Shown here: in pieces, positions 1 to 7,083 of the stretch
Numbering within the stretch: the stretch's first letter is position 1
How the letters are laid out: the number at the start of each line of letters is the position of its first letter
Assembly (NCBI GenBank): GCA_031276965.1
Contig: JAISMC010000187.1
Coordinates: forward strand, 1 to 34,632
Length of the DNA stretch: 34,632 bases
Reading direction: 5' to 3'
From: Treponema sp.
Lineage (GTDB): Bacteria; Spirochaetota; Spirochaetia; Treponematales; Breznakiellaceae
Position numbers and translations under genes: made by a program
The notes under the pieces: generated by a model
Databases searched by the model: none
What the model was told of the DNA's origin: nothing
What the model saw: the letters and a program-made list of their open reading frames with translations, nothing else

Positions 1-179
1 TGTCAATATCAACAAAAAATGATTAGAAATTATATTAAAATCTGACAATTTTTACCGGGTTTTTGTGGGATTTACCGGGTTTTTATGGTTACATTTTGCC
101 TATAAAAACAATGGTGTTACACCCTTTGTGCTGTTTATTCGCAGTGGGGTCTAATCCTCCGCCCTTCAGAGCGGGGGGT
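1..179. other. Putative left terminal region of the Mu-like prophage
   Basis: No convincing gene lies here. The first bases are TG, as at many Mu-like ends (TG...CA), and the sequence is clearly AT-richer than the genes to its right. It carries two near-identical direct repeats at 51-88. The distal end of the leftward early operon stops at 180. In Mu-like phages the ends carry several transposase-binding sites, which would fit this stretch. The exact end cannot be proved without the flanking host DNA. A weak stem (pairing around 160-180) could slow transcription leaving the early operon, but it has no T-run and is not called as a terminator. Confidence 0.5.
51..88. repeat. Two 18-bp direct repeats, candidate MuA-type end-binding sites
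   Basis: Copies at 51-68 and 71-88 read TTTACCGGGTTTTTRTGG and differ at one base. They start 20 bp apart, about two helical turns, so a protein bound to both would sit on the same DNA face. Mu ends use sites of about 22 bp recognised by the N-terminal domain of MuA. Position, spacing and the matching transposase gene at 2716-4647 support this role, but it is inferred. Confidence 0.5.
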
Positions 180-446
180 TCATTGTTCCAATGGTTCCGG
201 GCTGTCCAACACCGGCACATCGGACAGCGTGTGGCTCCGTACATAATTGACCAAATCATCCTTTAATATGGTTCCGTCCATATCCGGTAGTAGATCTCCT
301 CTGTCGATCATCCGTATAACGGTCTGCTCTGAAACGGCCATAACAAAGGCCGCCGCCGCCGCGGACAGGCGGTCAGGAACGCCGGGGAGGATGTCTATGG
401 ATGCTTCAGCCGGCTTTTCTTCGGGATATTGTTCTAAGATATTCAT
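180..446 (-). CDS. Small HTH_17/excisionase-like DNA-binding protein
   Basis: An 88-residue protein and the last gene of the leftward early operon. Residues about 30-75 look like a MerR/excisionase-type helix-turn-helix: a Val-Ser-Glu-Gln-Thr-Val recognition segment, then Asp-Arg-Gly-Asp-Leu-Leu-Pro and a closing helix with Asp-Asp-Leu-Val. This is the pattern of the HTH_17 family, where a short winged helix binds DNA. The start at 446 is chosen because a GAGG lies about 6 nt upstream; a longer upstream extension exists without a ribosome site. It overlaps the preceding gene by 41 nt, suggesting coupled translation. The role is unknown; a regulator or accessory of transposition/excision is an inference from position. 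Confidence 0.6.
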   Translation of the reverse strand: MNILEQYPEEKPAEASIDILPGVPDRLSAAAAAFVMAVSEQTVIRMIDRGDLLPDMDGTILKDDLVNYVRSHTLSDVPVLDSPEPLEQ

Positions 447-744
447 CCAACGCCTCTTCGAGATCGTCTTCCGGGTCAAGGAGATAACCGCAGAGATCCC
501 ACCAGGGTACGCGGTAAGCCGAGAGAAACAGCACAACGTCAAGACGGTACCGGTTAATAAGGGTAAGCAGTTCGTCGTAGGAGCAATGTAAGATTCCGCA
601 GGTCTCTTTAAGGGTGTAAAAAAACTTTGTGTTGAGCCTGGCCTTGTTGATAATTTCCCGAACCGCTTTTTCCCTGCCGGCGGGGGTAAGCGGGAACCGG
701 CACCGTTTGATTTCCTCTATCTCAAATAATTCGTTCGGCGCCAT
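406..744 (-). CDS. Hypothetical early protein, possible divergent HTH
   Basis: A 112-residue protein. The start at 744 has GGAGG 8-9 nt upstream and overlaps the stop of the GemA-like gene as TGATG, so translation is probably coupled. The middle (about residues 42-90) has Leu-Lys-Glu-Thr-Cys-Gly-Ile-Leu and Tyr-Asp-Glu-Leu-Leu segments that resemble a divergent helix-turn-helix followed by a wing, and the C-terminus is acidic then basic. Arrangement and length parallel the HTH_17-like gene just downstream, so the two may be distant paralogues. I do not recognise a named family. Confidence 0.55.
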   Translation of the reverse strand: MAPNELFEIEEIKRCRFPLTPAGREKAVREIINKARLNTKFFYTLKETCGILHCSYDELLTLINRYRLDVVLFLSAYRVPWWDLCGYLLDPEDDLEEALDEYLRTISRRKAG

Positions 745-1136
745 CAGCTTTTCCTCCGGTCCGGCCGTGAAAGGAATCCCATTACCCGGCGGAGTTCCCG
801 GTCCGAGCACTGGTCAAGGTCCGCCCGGCCCATTTTGCGCAGATACCCTGCAAGGCGGACCCGGTAATTGGCGCCGAGGATTTTGTGCGCCCTGGTTTTA
901 ACGGCGCCGCGGAACGACGGTTTTTCCCCGCCGGAAGACCGGAGCGGCAGCCCTCCCCGCGCCGCAAGGAGGTTTGAAAGCGCGGTAATCACTTTGTAGT
1001 ATTGATCCGGGGTCTCAATACCGGCGGCGGAATCGACGCCGGCGGCCCCGGAAAGGAGGCTGCGGTAATCCTCACCGGTAATGCCCGAATCCTTTTTCAG
1101 GATATGGATACGGGCCAGTTCCTTTTTGCCTATCAT
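744..1136 (-). CDS. gemA: GemA-like protein (Mu gp16 / DUF1018 family)
   Basis: A 130-residue protein. The N-terminus (Ile-Gly-Lys-Lys-Glu-Leu-Ala-Arg-Ile-His-Ile-Leu-Lys-Lys followed by Asp-Tyr-Arg-Ser-Leu-Leu) matches the start of the Mu GemA/gp16 family, where the typical form is ...IHIAKKxLGLDDxTYRxLL. A second conserved-looking block near residues 100-125 (Lys-Met-Gly-Arg-Ala-Asp-Leu, then Arg-Arg-Val-Met-Gly) also fits. In Mu, GemA is a late-early protein reported to affect host gene expression and DNA supercoiling. It follows MuA and MuB here as in other Mu-like phages. The start overlaps the stop of the DUF2786 gene by 4 nt (ATGA type). Confidence 0.75.
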   Translation of the reverse strand: MIGKKELARIHILKKDSGITGEDYRSLLSGAAGVDSAAGIETPDQYYKVITALSNLLAARGGLPLRSSGGEKPSFRGAVKTRAHKILGANYRVRLAGYLRKMGRADLDQCSDRELRRVMGFLSRPDRRKS

Positions 1137-1831
1137 AGCCGCTCCAAAAGCAGTGCGTTGTTTCCCGGACCTTTTACGCCGTGCTGTATCTCCACGTCCC
1201 GGCCGGCGCGAAGACCCGCGGAAAAATCACCTGCCTTGAACCCCCGGTCAACAGTTTTAACCTTTCCCTGCCAGCCTGATTTCTGTTCATAGCGATCAAC
1301 CGCCTTTGTCTCTTGGGGGGTGTTGGCAAATTTCCGGAGTTTATCCGTTACCGTAGCGACCCATCCCAAACAAAACGCATCGGCCCGGCTGATTTTGTTT
1401 GCCCGGATCCGCACCCTGGACGGTTTTTTTACATAAGCCCTTCGGGCGTTTTTCAGTTTACGAAGCAGCACGACGGCCAGGAAGGCGGCAATTTTTACCT
1501 TATGTTCTACTCCTGCAAAGGTATGGGTAAAGTGCGGTTTGTAGTTGCCGTCAAGATGGTCAAGGCCGTAGGCGCAGCCACAGCCGAAGGCGTCGGCTAT
1601 CCTTACTATTAACCGTACCTCATACTTGGGCGGCCTGTAACCGCCGCTGCTTGCTATGTCTTCTTCGGCAACGACAATCTCGTCCGCCTCGTCCCACGTC
1701 AAATTATATGTTTGCAGGATCTGCTGGGCTTTTTCCATCGCCGCCGCCGCTTCGTTGGCGTTGGGTGATTTTGACAGCGCAAACAGTTTGCGGATCCTGG
1801 CGATGATTTTATCAATATCTTTCCCGGTCAT
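1133..1831 (-). CDS. DUF2786 domain protein
   Basis: A 232-residue protein. Residues about 8-45 (Ile-Arg-Lys-Leu-Phe-Ala-Leu-Ser-Lys-Ser-Pro-Asn-Ala-Asn-Glu-Ala followed by a Lys-Ala-Gln-Gln helix and Tyr-Asn-Leu) are a textbook DUF2786 N-terminal domain. The remaining part, with a basic Arg-rich stretch around 130-150, corresponds to the C-terminal domain usually found with it. The family is common in transposable and other phages; its biochemical function is not known to me. The start at 1831 has AGGAGG 8-9 nt upstream. It sits between MuB and GemA in the early operon, so it is expected to be expressed with the replication genes. Confidence 0.8.
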   Translation of the reverse strand: MTGKDIDKIIARIRKLFALSKSPNANEAAAAMEKAQQILQTYNLTWDEADEIVVAEEDIASSGGYRPPKYEVRLIVRIADAFGCGCAYGLDHLDGNYKPHFTHTFAGVEHKVKIAAFLAVVLLRKLKNARRAYVKKPSRVRIRANKISRADAFCLGWVATVTDKLRKFANTPQETKAVDRYEQKSGWQGKVKTVDRGFKAGDFSAGLRAGRDVEIQHGVKGPGNNALLLERL

Positions 1832-1844
1832 TTCGCCCCTCCTC

Positions 1845-2729
1845 CTAACTCAATTGTTTAACCATGGTCTCGGTGATGGTCTTGATACCGGACGCGTTGG
1901 CCATGCGGGCCAGTTCCCCGGCCTCGTTGACGATGGTGCGGAAGCCGCCGCGGGAATGGCGGGCAAGCATGACGGCGATCTCTTTGCCGATAGAAATGCC
2001 CGCCGCCTGCGTGTAGTAGGTAGCAACGTCTACCTCGGTGGCCTCCCCGAAGAGGACCACGGGCTTGCGGATCCGGGAGCGGAGCCGGGGGACCTGGTCG
2101 ATTTTTGCTTTAAGGTTCTCCTCGCCCACGAGGAGAACGGGAAGATTGCAGCGCTCGTTAACGCCCCGGAGCGTTTCCAGGATTTTGACGGGGCATTTGT
2201 CCGCCTCGTCGATGATGATAAGCCTCCGCTGGTACCTGCAATGCTCCTCAAGTGTTGTGATACACTTGGACATGGAATAGGGGCGGGTATGGGCAACCGC
2301 GTCGCAGATGTCCCGGAGAACCTGCGTCAGGGTAAAGCCGTCCACATACAGGATATAGGCGGCGTTGTCGCTGCTTTGGCAAAACCATTTTGACGTGTAG
2401 GTTTTACCCCGCTCTGCCGGGCCTATGGCCATACCGATAGATGATGAGAGTGTTCCGTCCGGGTCCGCCAGTTCGCCTGCCAACGAATTAAAGCCGGATA
2501 CGGACGGGGTCATAACCATTACGCCGGTATTGACGCGGATGCAATCCTGCCCCTCTTCCGTGTAACCGTGTTTTTCTATTAGTTCCCGCATTATTTCTAT
2601 TTGTTTTTGTTCCCAGTTCGGATACTCCATGCGGGCAGCCCGTGATACCGTGGTGCGGTCCAGATTGACCTTACGGGCCGCGGCCCCAAAGGACAGGCCG
2701 TTAACCTCCAAAAACTTAGACAGATCCAT
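1845..2729 (-). CDS. MuB-like AAA+ ATPase, transposition target DNA activator
   Basis: A 294-residue protein. An N-terminal helix-turn-helix (about residues 10-32, with Ala-Ala-Arg-Lys-Val-Asn-Leu-Asp-Arg-Thr-Thr-Val-Ser-Arg) precedes an AAA+ core: Walker A Gly-Pro-Ala-Glu-Arg-Gly-Lys-Thr at 103-110, Walker B Leu-Ile-Ile-Ile-Asp-Glu-Ala-Asp at 170-177, and a sensor-like Leu-Leu-Val-Gly-Glu at 199-203 followed by an Arg cluster. This is the MuB architecture. MuB polymerises on target DNA with ATP, recruits MuA and gives target immunity. The start has AAGGAG 7 nt upstream. It overlaps the transposase gene by 14 nt, as expected for an A-B pair translated together. Confidence 0.9.
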   Translation of the reverse strand: MDLSKFLEVNGLSFGAAARKVNLDRTTVSRAARMEYPNWEQKQIEIMRELIEKHGYTEEGQDCIRVNTGVMVMTPSVSGFNSLAGELADPDGTLSSSIGMAIGPAERGKTYTSKWFCQSSDNAAYILYVDGFTLTQVLRDICDAVAHTRPYSMSKCITTLEEHCRYQRRLIIIDEADKCPVKILETLRGVNERCNLPVLLVGEENLKAKIDQVPRLRSRIRKPVVLFGEATEVDVATYYTQAAGISIGKEIAVMLARHSRGGFRTIVNEAGELARMANASGIKTITETMVKQLS

Positions 2730-4647
2730 GTGTTACTCCTTGGTTTAGATTGACGTATACGTCCCACCGGACTTTTTCCGCTTCCCCCATCCGGCTCTCG
2801 TAGCCGGCCTTAAAGAGCCGGTCCCGGGGGGAGAGATCCTCGCCCCGGAGGATACAATCAAGCATTGCCTGATACCGTTTGAGGGGCGTCGAATAAACCG
2901 CCTGCCGTTTTGCCCGCTCCCCCTGTTCCTGTACCAGCCGGTTAGCAACGGCTACCGCCGCAGTAAAGTCCTCCTCCGACATGGCAGCGGTAACGGCCTT
3001 CCTGGCGGTTTTGGTTTTTAACGCTTTTTTGGCCGCCTTCTCCGCCTCGATCTGCGGTTTGTATTCCGGCGACGTGAGCACCCGGCCTGCCGCCGCCGCC
3101 GCCTCACGGAAAGAGGCGGACACGGTACGCATATTGCCCCGCTTGGACTCAAGCTGCCGGGACAGATCCCCGTTGTTAAACGGATTGATGCGATCCTCCG
3201 GGGTGAGGAAGATGGTCTCTCCGGTACGGGGATCCACAGCCCAGGCCCCGGCGTCAAGATCGTCCGGGTCGTAGTACACGTCCACCTTGAGCCCCGAGAG
3301 GCCCGCCAGGTTGTGGCGGTTTTCCCGGATCATGTCCCGGGTAAGATCCGGTCCCAGGTAGTTGATCCCCGCAATCTGTATCCGGTTGCCTTTAACGACC
3401 CGCTTGCCGGATTCCAGGAATATGTGGCGGATGTCGCCGGGATCTATCCGGCTTGGTTCCCAGCCCTCTTTTTCCCGGGCGTACAATAACTCTTCCTGGG
3501 GCGACCGCTTGAGCCCCGCATGGCGCCGGTGCTCGTACCGTTGTACCGCCTCTTTGACCTTACCGGCAAACTCCTCATAAGAGAGGAGGCAGCCCCGGTC
3601 CTTTTGCCAGGCGAGCCGCCGTTCCGCCTCCTCGTCTTCCGCCGCCGGTGCGGCGATGTCCCGGACATAGCCGGGCAGCAGCATATCCGAGAGGAGTATT
3701 TCGAGCGTGTAAAAAAACCGTTCGACGGGTTTTGCCTTGGCGTTTTTTACCCGGGCGTACATGCGCCGGTGCTGCCGCCGCCACTCCTGCAGGTTAGACA
3801 CCGTAGCGGCCAGGCTCCCGTCCGCATCCTCCACCGCATAATCGCCGCCCTGGGTGTGGTATAATTCCGCACGGTCCCGGTACGCCATGCCGTAGGTCTG
3901 CAGGGCGTTGACCAGGTGATCGATACGGGCGGACCGCTCCGCCGTACCGTTATCATTGTAGGTAGATCCGAATTTACCGAAACGGACAATGCCCATCTTA
4001 AGGGCGCGGGTTACGGTCCGGTGGTTATATGCCCCCGGCTCAAAGGCGATGCCGTAGACCAGCCGGGTCCGCATGTCGAGCCAGAGGTAACACTGGGGCC
4101 GGATATATTTACCCTCGTACACGACCCAGTAATCAAAGACGTGCTGGTCCCCTACAATGACCTGCATAGGGGCAAGGCGGCTCAAGTCCCGTGCGGCATA
4201 AAAGATATTGTCCAGGGCCCGGGAGCCGCCCGCGGCGTAAGTAATGAGCAGGCTGTGGATGTCCCGGAGGTGGGTATAGGCGGACTGCTCGCTTCCCACC
4301 CTCCAGCCTTTGATCCGGGCGGCCTCCAGGGTTTTGCGGTAGGCGTTGAGCATGGTGCAATGCCCGGCGTCCCGCCGGGCGGCCAGGTAAAAGGCTTTGA
4401 GGAAATCCAGGGCCTCGCCGTCCCAGGCGTAGACCCTGCGGCCCTGTCCGGGCTTTATCCGGGGATGGCAGCCGTGGACGCTGATGTCGGCGGCGTACCG
4501 CCTGACGGTGGATACGCTTATCCCGTGCTTTGCGGCCAGCTGCGCTTCGTACACCAGTACCGGGACGCCCGCGGGCTTGCGGATCCAGTCTTCGTAGACT
4601 TCGACCTTCCGGCGGTGCCTGGCGTCGCTTTTGAGCGGCGGTCTCAT
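2716..4647 (-). CDS. MuA-like DDE transposase
   Basis: A 643-residue protein of the Mu transposase family (Mu A is 663 residues). A DNA-binding N-terminus includes a helix-turn-helix at about 34-52 (Ala-Lys-His-Gly-Ile-Ser-Val-Ser-Thr-Val-Arg-Arg). The RNase H-fold core carries the catalytic triad: Asp167 in Val-Gly-Asp-Gln-His, Asp232 in Tyr-Asn-Asp-Asn-Gly, and Glu309 in Lys-Ala-Lys-Pro-Val-Glu-Arg, the last being the hallmark of MuA-type enzymes. A beta-barrel-like region (about 405-500) and a basic C-terminal segment follow. It cuts and joins the phage ends during integration and replicative transposition. The ribosome site is weak (a purine-rich stretch upstream), so translation may depend on the preceding gene, whose stop lies 3 nt upstream. 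No truncation is seen. Confidence 0.95.
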   Translation of the reverse strand: MRPPLKSDARHRRKVEVYEDWIRKPAGVPVLVYEAQLAAKHGISVSTVRRYAADISVHGCHPRIKPGQGRRVYAWDGEALDFLKAFYLAARRDAGHCTMLNAYRKTLEAARIKGWRVGSEQSAYTHLRDIHSLLITYAAGGSRALDNIFYAARDLSRLAPMQVIVGDQHVFDYWVVYEGKYIRPQCYLWLDMRTRLVYGIAFEPGAYNHRTVTRALKMGIVRFGKFGSTYNDNGTAERSARIDHLVNALQTYGMAYRDRAELYHTQGGDYAVEDADGSLAATVSNLQEWRRQHRRMYARVKNAKAKPVERFFYTLEILLSDMLLPGYVRDIAAPAAEDEEAERRLAWQKDRGCLLSYEEFAGKVKEAVQRYEHRRHAGLKRSPQEELLYAREKEGWEPSRIDPGDIRHIFLESGKRVVKGNRIQIAGINYLGPDLTRDMIRENRHNLAGLSGLKVDVYYDPDDLDAGAWAVDPRTGETIFLTPEDRINPFNNGDLSRQLESKRGNMRTVSASFREAAAAAGRVLTSPEYKPQIEAEKAAKKALKTKTARKAVTAAMSEEDFTAAVAVANRLVQEQGERAKRQAVYSTPLKRYQAMLDCILRGEDLSPRDRLFKAGYESRMGEAEKVRWDVYVNLNQGVTHGSV

Positions 4648-4650
4648 GGT

Positions 4651-5448
4651 TTACGCCCCGTCTCTTTCGGCAAGGAGTTCGGCGAAGTAATTCGCCGCCG
4701 TATGGATCTTGCCGTTCAAATTGGCGGCGGCCCCCATAAGCCCTTCCATATCCTGGAAGAGGCCGAGGTAATCGTGGATAGCCCGGAACATGACGGTCTG
4801 GGCGTCAATCTGGGCCTGGGTTTTCAGCCTGAAACGCTTACCCGTTCCCGCCACGGCCCGGATCTCGTTAAAGTAATCCCGCCGGGGCTCCCGTTTGAAT
4901 TTGCCCTCCATCCAGAGGTCCGTAAATTCCCTGGTCCTTTTTGCTTCCAGCCGTTCCCGGACAATCTTTTCCTCGATTTTGCTCCAGCCCTCCGGCCTGA
5001 CCCCGGTGGCCATGTACCGGGCAATGTTCCGCTCCTGCTCCCGGGTCGTGGGGGGCAGTTCCGGTGGCGCCAGCGCCTTAAGCTCTTCGGGGGCAAGGAG
5101 CTTGTCCTCTCCGCTTTCGGAAAGTTCCGCCGGGGTGAAGCGGCGGAGCCAGCCGTTGGCGCTCTGCCGTGACAGGCCGATGGCGGCGCAGTAATCCCCC
5201 CAGGTATAGGCGATGTAGTCATCCGCGCCGGGATCCCGGTGCTGGCCCTGCTGGCCGTTAAGATACTCCCGGACGAAATACAGTTCCCGGATTATCCCGA
5301 CGGAAAGGTCTTTCCACCGGGATACCCTGGAACGCATCCGTTCCACCGACTTCTGTACATCAAACCGGGAAAGGATGCGCTGGATCTTTACGGCACCTTC
5401 CAGAAGCCCGTCCTGTTCCCGGTCCGGAGCGATTACGTGTTTCGCCAT
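4651..5448 (-). CDS. HTH/DUF3102-like early protein
   Basis: A 265-residue protein encoded just before the transposase gene. Around residues 45-100 there is a Trp-Lys-Asp-Leu...Arg-Glu-Leu-Tyr-Phe-Val-Arg-Glu-Tyr-Leu helix followed by Trp-Gly-Asp-Tyr-Cys-Ala-Ala-Ile-Gly-Leu-Ser-Arg-Gln-Ser-Ala, the layout of DUF3102-like phage DNA-binding proteins. The C-terminal half is helical and charged. The start at 5448 has GGGAGG about 10 nt upstream. An alternative ATG at 5562 overlaps the Gam stop (ATGA) and would add 38 residues rich in Gly and Pro that look non-coding. The precise function is unknown; in this position a role in replication or regulation of transposition is likely. Confidence 0.65.
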   Translation of the reverse strand: MAKHVIAPDREQDGLLEGAVKIQRILSRFDVQKSVERMRSRVSRWKDLSVGIIRELYFVREYLNGQQGQHRDPGADDYIAYTWGDYCAAIGLSRQSANGWLRRFTPAELSESGEDKLLAPEELKALAPPELPPTTREQERNIARYMATGVRPEGWSKIEEKIVRERLEAKRTREFTDLWMEGKFKREPRRDYFNEIRAVAGTGKRFRLKTQAQIDAQTVMFRAIHDYLGLFQDMEGLMGAAANLNGKIHTAANYFAELLAERDGA

Positions 5449-5558
5449 TATTCGGCTGCCTCCCTTTTGAGGCCGTTTCCGATCCGGTACGGCAGTACCG
5501 GCCGGAAACGGCGTCCCGTCCGTTCCGCCCCCTTCGCCGGGGCGGACTATAAACCCGC

Positions 5559-6068
5559 TCATCCCGCCTGCTTTAAGAGGTCCTTGTTGACCTCTTCCCG
5601 GTTGGGCTCGCAGAAGAACTCGTCCTTGACCTTCCTTACGGCGTCAACCTGGGCCAGGGAGTCGTCGTCCATGTCTTTGAGGGCTTCCTTGTCCGGCGTT
5701 TTTTCAATGCGCAGGCAGTTCAGGAGCCCCAGCTTTTCGAGCAGGCCCGCGGTAGTCTTTTTGACCGATATGGACGTGGACTTGCGGAAGCCGAATACGC
5801 CGAAGGTAAGGTCGACGGACTTCCGGTCCTTGAAAAGCTCCGCCCGGTTGTATTCGGCGAAGGCGCCGATCTTGGCGGACAGTTCCGCGATTTTTTTCCG
5901 CATCGGCTCGCCCTGTTTGGCGGCGGCGGCCTTGATCTCTCCGATCTGTTTCTGCGCCTCGGCGTCAACGGTCTCGATCTCGCGTTCCAAAAGTCCAAGC
6001 TCCCGGAGCACGCTGTTTACGTCCTCCAGGGTTTCCAGTTTTTCGGGGGCCGGCTTGTATCGTGCCAT
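5559..6068 (-). CDS. gam: Gam-like host-nuclease inhibitor (Mu Gam family)
   Basis: A 169-residue protein close to Mu Gam in length (174). It has a long N-terminal coiled coil (about residues 10-60, Leu-Leu-Glu-Arg-Glu-Ile...Ala-Glu-Leu-Ser-Ala-Lys-Ile) and a central beta-rich part with Phe-Gly-Val-Phe-Gly-Phe-Arg-Lys, the typical Gam block. Gam is a Ku-like dimer that binds linear double-stranded ends and shields phage DNA from RecBCD. The second of two in-frame ATGs (6068) is chosen because AGGAGG lies 6 nt before it and directly touches the first ATG at 6074. It is encoded upstream of the transposase genes in the same transcript. Confidence 0.9.
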   Translation of the reverse strand: MARYKPAPEKLETLEDVNSVLRELGLLEREIETVDAEAQKQIGEIKAAAAKQGEPMRKKIAELSAKIGAFAEYNRAELFKDRKSVDLTFGVFGFRKSTSISVKKTTAGLLEKLGLLNCLRIEKTPDKEALKDMDDDSLAQVDAVRKVKDEFFCEPNREEVNKDLLKQAG

Positions 6069-6078
6069 GTCCATCCTC

Positions 6079-6588
6079 CTATGCGTGTTTTTGTACCGGG
6101 TACTCCCGGTCTATATACTCAAACCCGTGCGGGTCGAGATAGCGGGTTTCGGTTTCATACAAAGCCCTGTCCCTGATAAGCGCCTCGTCGCAGCCATTTG
6201 CTTCCAGGGCGGCAATGCGCCGTTCAAGATAGCGGGGAACGTCGGAGCAGACGGGCGTCCCGAAAAGCAGCGCCAGGGCGGATTCGTCAACGGGCGGCTC
6301 AAGGTACACCACGGGGATCTTGAGCTGTCCCGCAAGGGTTAACTCCATGCGGGCCCCCCGTGAATGCTGCCAGCCCCGGAGCAGGGCGATGCCGCCGCAG
6401 TCGAGCATGGCTTTGAGGCAGTACCGCATACAGGTTTCCCAGCGTGTGTTTTCCAACGGGAGGAGGGCGGGGTTTACAATCAGCAGGCTCCGGTTAGCCC
6501 TCGCAGCAATTGATTCTTCAACCCTGGAAAAATGTTCCCGGTAACCGGGATCTCCCGTAACGGGACCGCAGAGATAGATCTGTTTCAT
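6079..6588 (-). CDS. DUF4406 (nucleoside deoxyribosyltransferase-like) protein
   Basis: A 169-residue protein. The opening Ile-Tyr-Leu-Cys-Gly-Pro-Val-Thr-Gly-Asp-Pro with Tyr-Arg-Glu-His-Phe, the Asn-Pro-Ala near residue 40, the Met-Arg-Tyr-Cys-Leu-Lys-Ala-Met-Leu-Asp-Cys stretch and the Trp-Gln-His-Ser-Arg-Gly-Ala-Arg-Met-Glu motif are the conserved blocks of DUF4406. This family is related to nucleoside 2-deoxyribosyltransferases and SLOG-type nucleotide-binding folds, and is common in phages. The substrate is unknown. The start at 6588 has AAGGAG about 6-7 nt upstream and overlaps the previous gene by 4 nt. A role in nucleotide metabolism or signal-nucleotide binding is plausible but inferred. 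Confidence 0.8.
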   Translation of the reverse strand: MKQIYLCGPVTGDPGYREHFSRVEESIAARANRSLLIVNPALLPLENTRWETCMRYCLKAMLDCGGIALLRGWQHSRGARMELTLAGQLKIPVVYLEPPVDESALALLFGTPVCSDVPRYLERRIAALEANGCDEALIRDRALYETETRYLDPHGFEYIDREYPVQKHA

Positions 6589-6794
6589 GCTTTCTCCTTC
6601 GGGGCGTCGCCCAGAATTTCCAGGGCTTGGTTGATTGAGTACCCCATGCCGCGCAGGTACTGGAGGCCGACGATGGCAAGCCGCTGCAGCCCGATGGGGG
6701 TAAGGTTCAGGATAATGAGGGGAATTTCCTCCTCCATGATGGGATAACCGGTGTCCTGGCTCGTAAAGCGGACGCCTTTTTTAAGGATGCTCAT
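6585..6794 (-). CDS. Small hypothetical early protein (69 aa)
   Basis: A 69-residue protein of unknown family. It has Pro-Ile-Met-Glu-Glu-Glu-Ile-Pro-Leu-Ile-Ile-Leu-Asn and a helical C-terminal half, with no membrane segment or Cys cluster. The start at 6794 has GAGGG 6 nt upstream and overlaps the zinc-ribbon gene by 14 nt; its end overlaps the DUF4406 gene by 4 nt. The tight packing supports it as a real gene even though no function can be assigned. Confidence 0.6.
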   Translation of the reverse strand: MSILKKGVRFTSQDTGYPIMEEEIPLIILNLTPIGLQRLAIVGLQYLRGMGYSINQALEILGDAPKEKA

Positions 6795-7083
6795 GGCGGC
6801 CCTCTTTTATTTCCCGGACCTGCCGGGGGGTCAGGGAAGAGCGGGAATACGGCAGGGGCTCGTCCGGCGGAAAGGCGCCGTAAAAAGCAATGCAGTCAAG
6901 ATCGTCCCCGCGGCACATTCTGGCAAGGTCCTTATGGTTGTTGATAATTCCGGGCGCCCCGCAGAAGGGGCAGAACGGTACCGCAGCCTTTCCCTGTTGT
7001 CCAACCGAGAAAAACGCAAGGCAGACGGCACAAAAATGATCGAAGCCGTTATAGAAGGCGGGATCCTTTTGGGTAACGGTCAT
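6781..7083 (-). CDS. Small zinc-ribbon-like protein
   Basis: A 100-residue protein. Two CxxC knuckles, Cys-Ala-Val-Cys at about 17-20 and Cys-Pro-Phe-Cys-Gly at about 37-41, would bind one zinc ion as a zinc ribbon. The C-terminal half ends in a basic helix. The start at 7083 has GGGAGGG about 5 nt upstream and overlaps the stop of the preceding gene as ATGA. Mu Com, a translational activator of mom, is also a small zinc-ribbon protein that opens an RNA stem-loop. Com-like activity here is only a hypothesis, prompted by the two hairpins found at 7122-7175 and 11127-11190. Confidence 0.6.
   Translation of the reverse strand: MTVTQKDPAFYNGFDHFCAVCLAFFSVGQQGKAAVPFCPFCGAPGIINNHKDLARMCRGDDLDCIAFYGAFPPDEPLPYSRSSLTPRQVREIKEGRHEHP

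Noticed and set aside
3916-5172. Long plus-strand frame of over 400 codons opposite the transposase and DUF3102-like genes
   Set aside because: It is antisense to recognised genes, has Gly/Pro/Val-rich non-protein composition and no ribosome site; it is a shadow of GC-rich codons.
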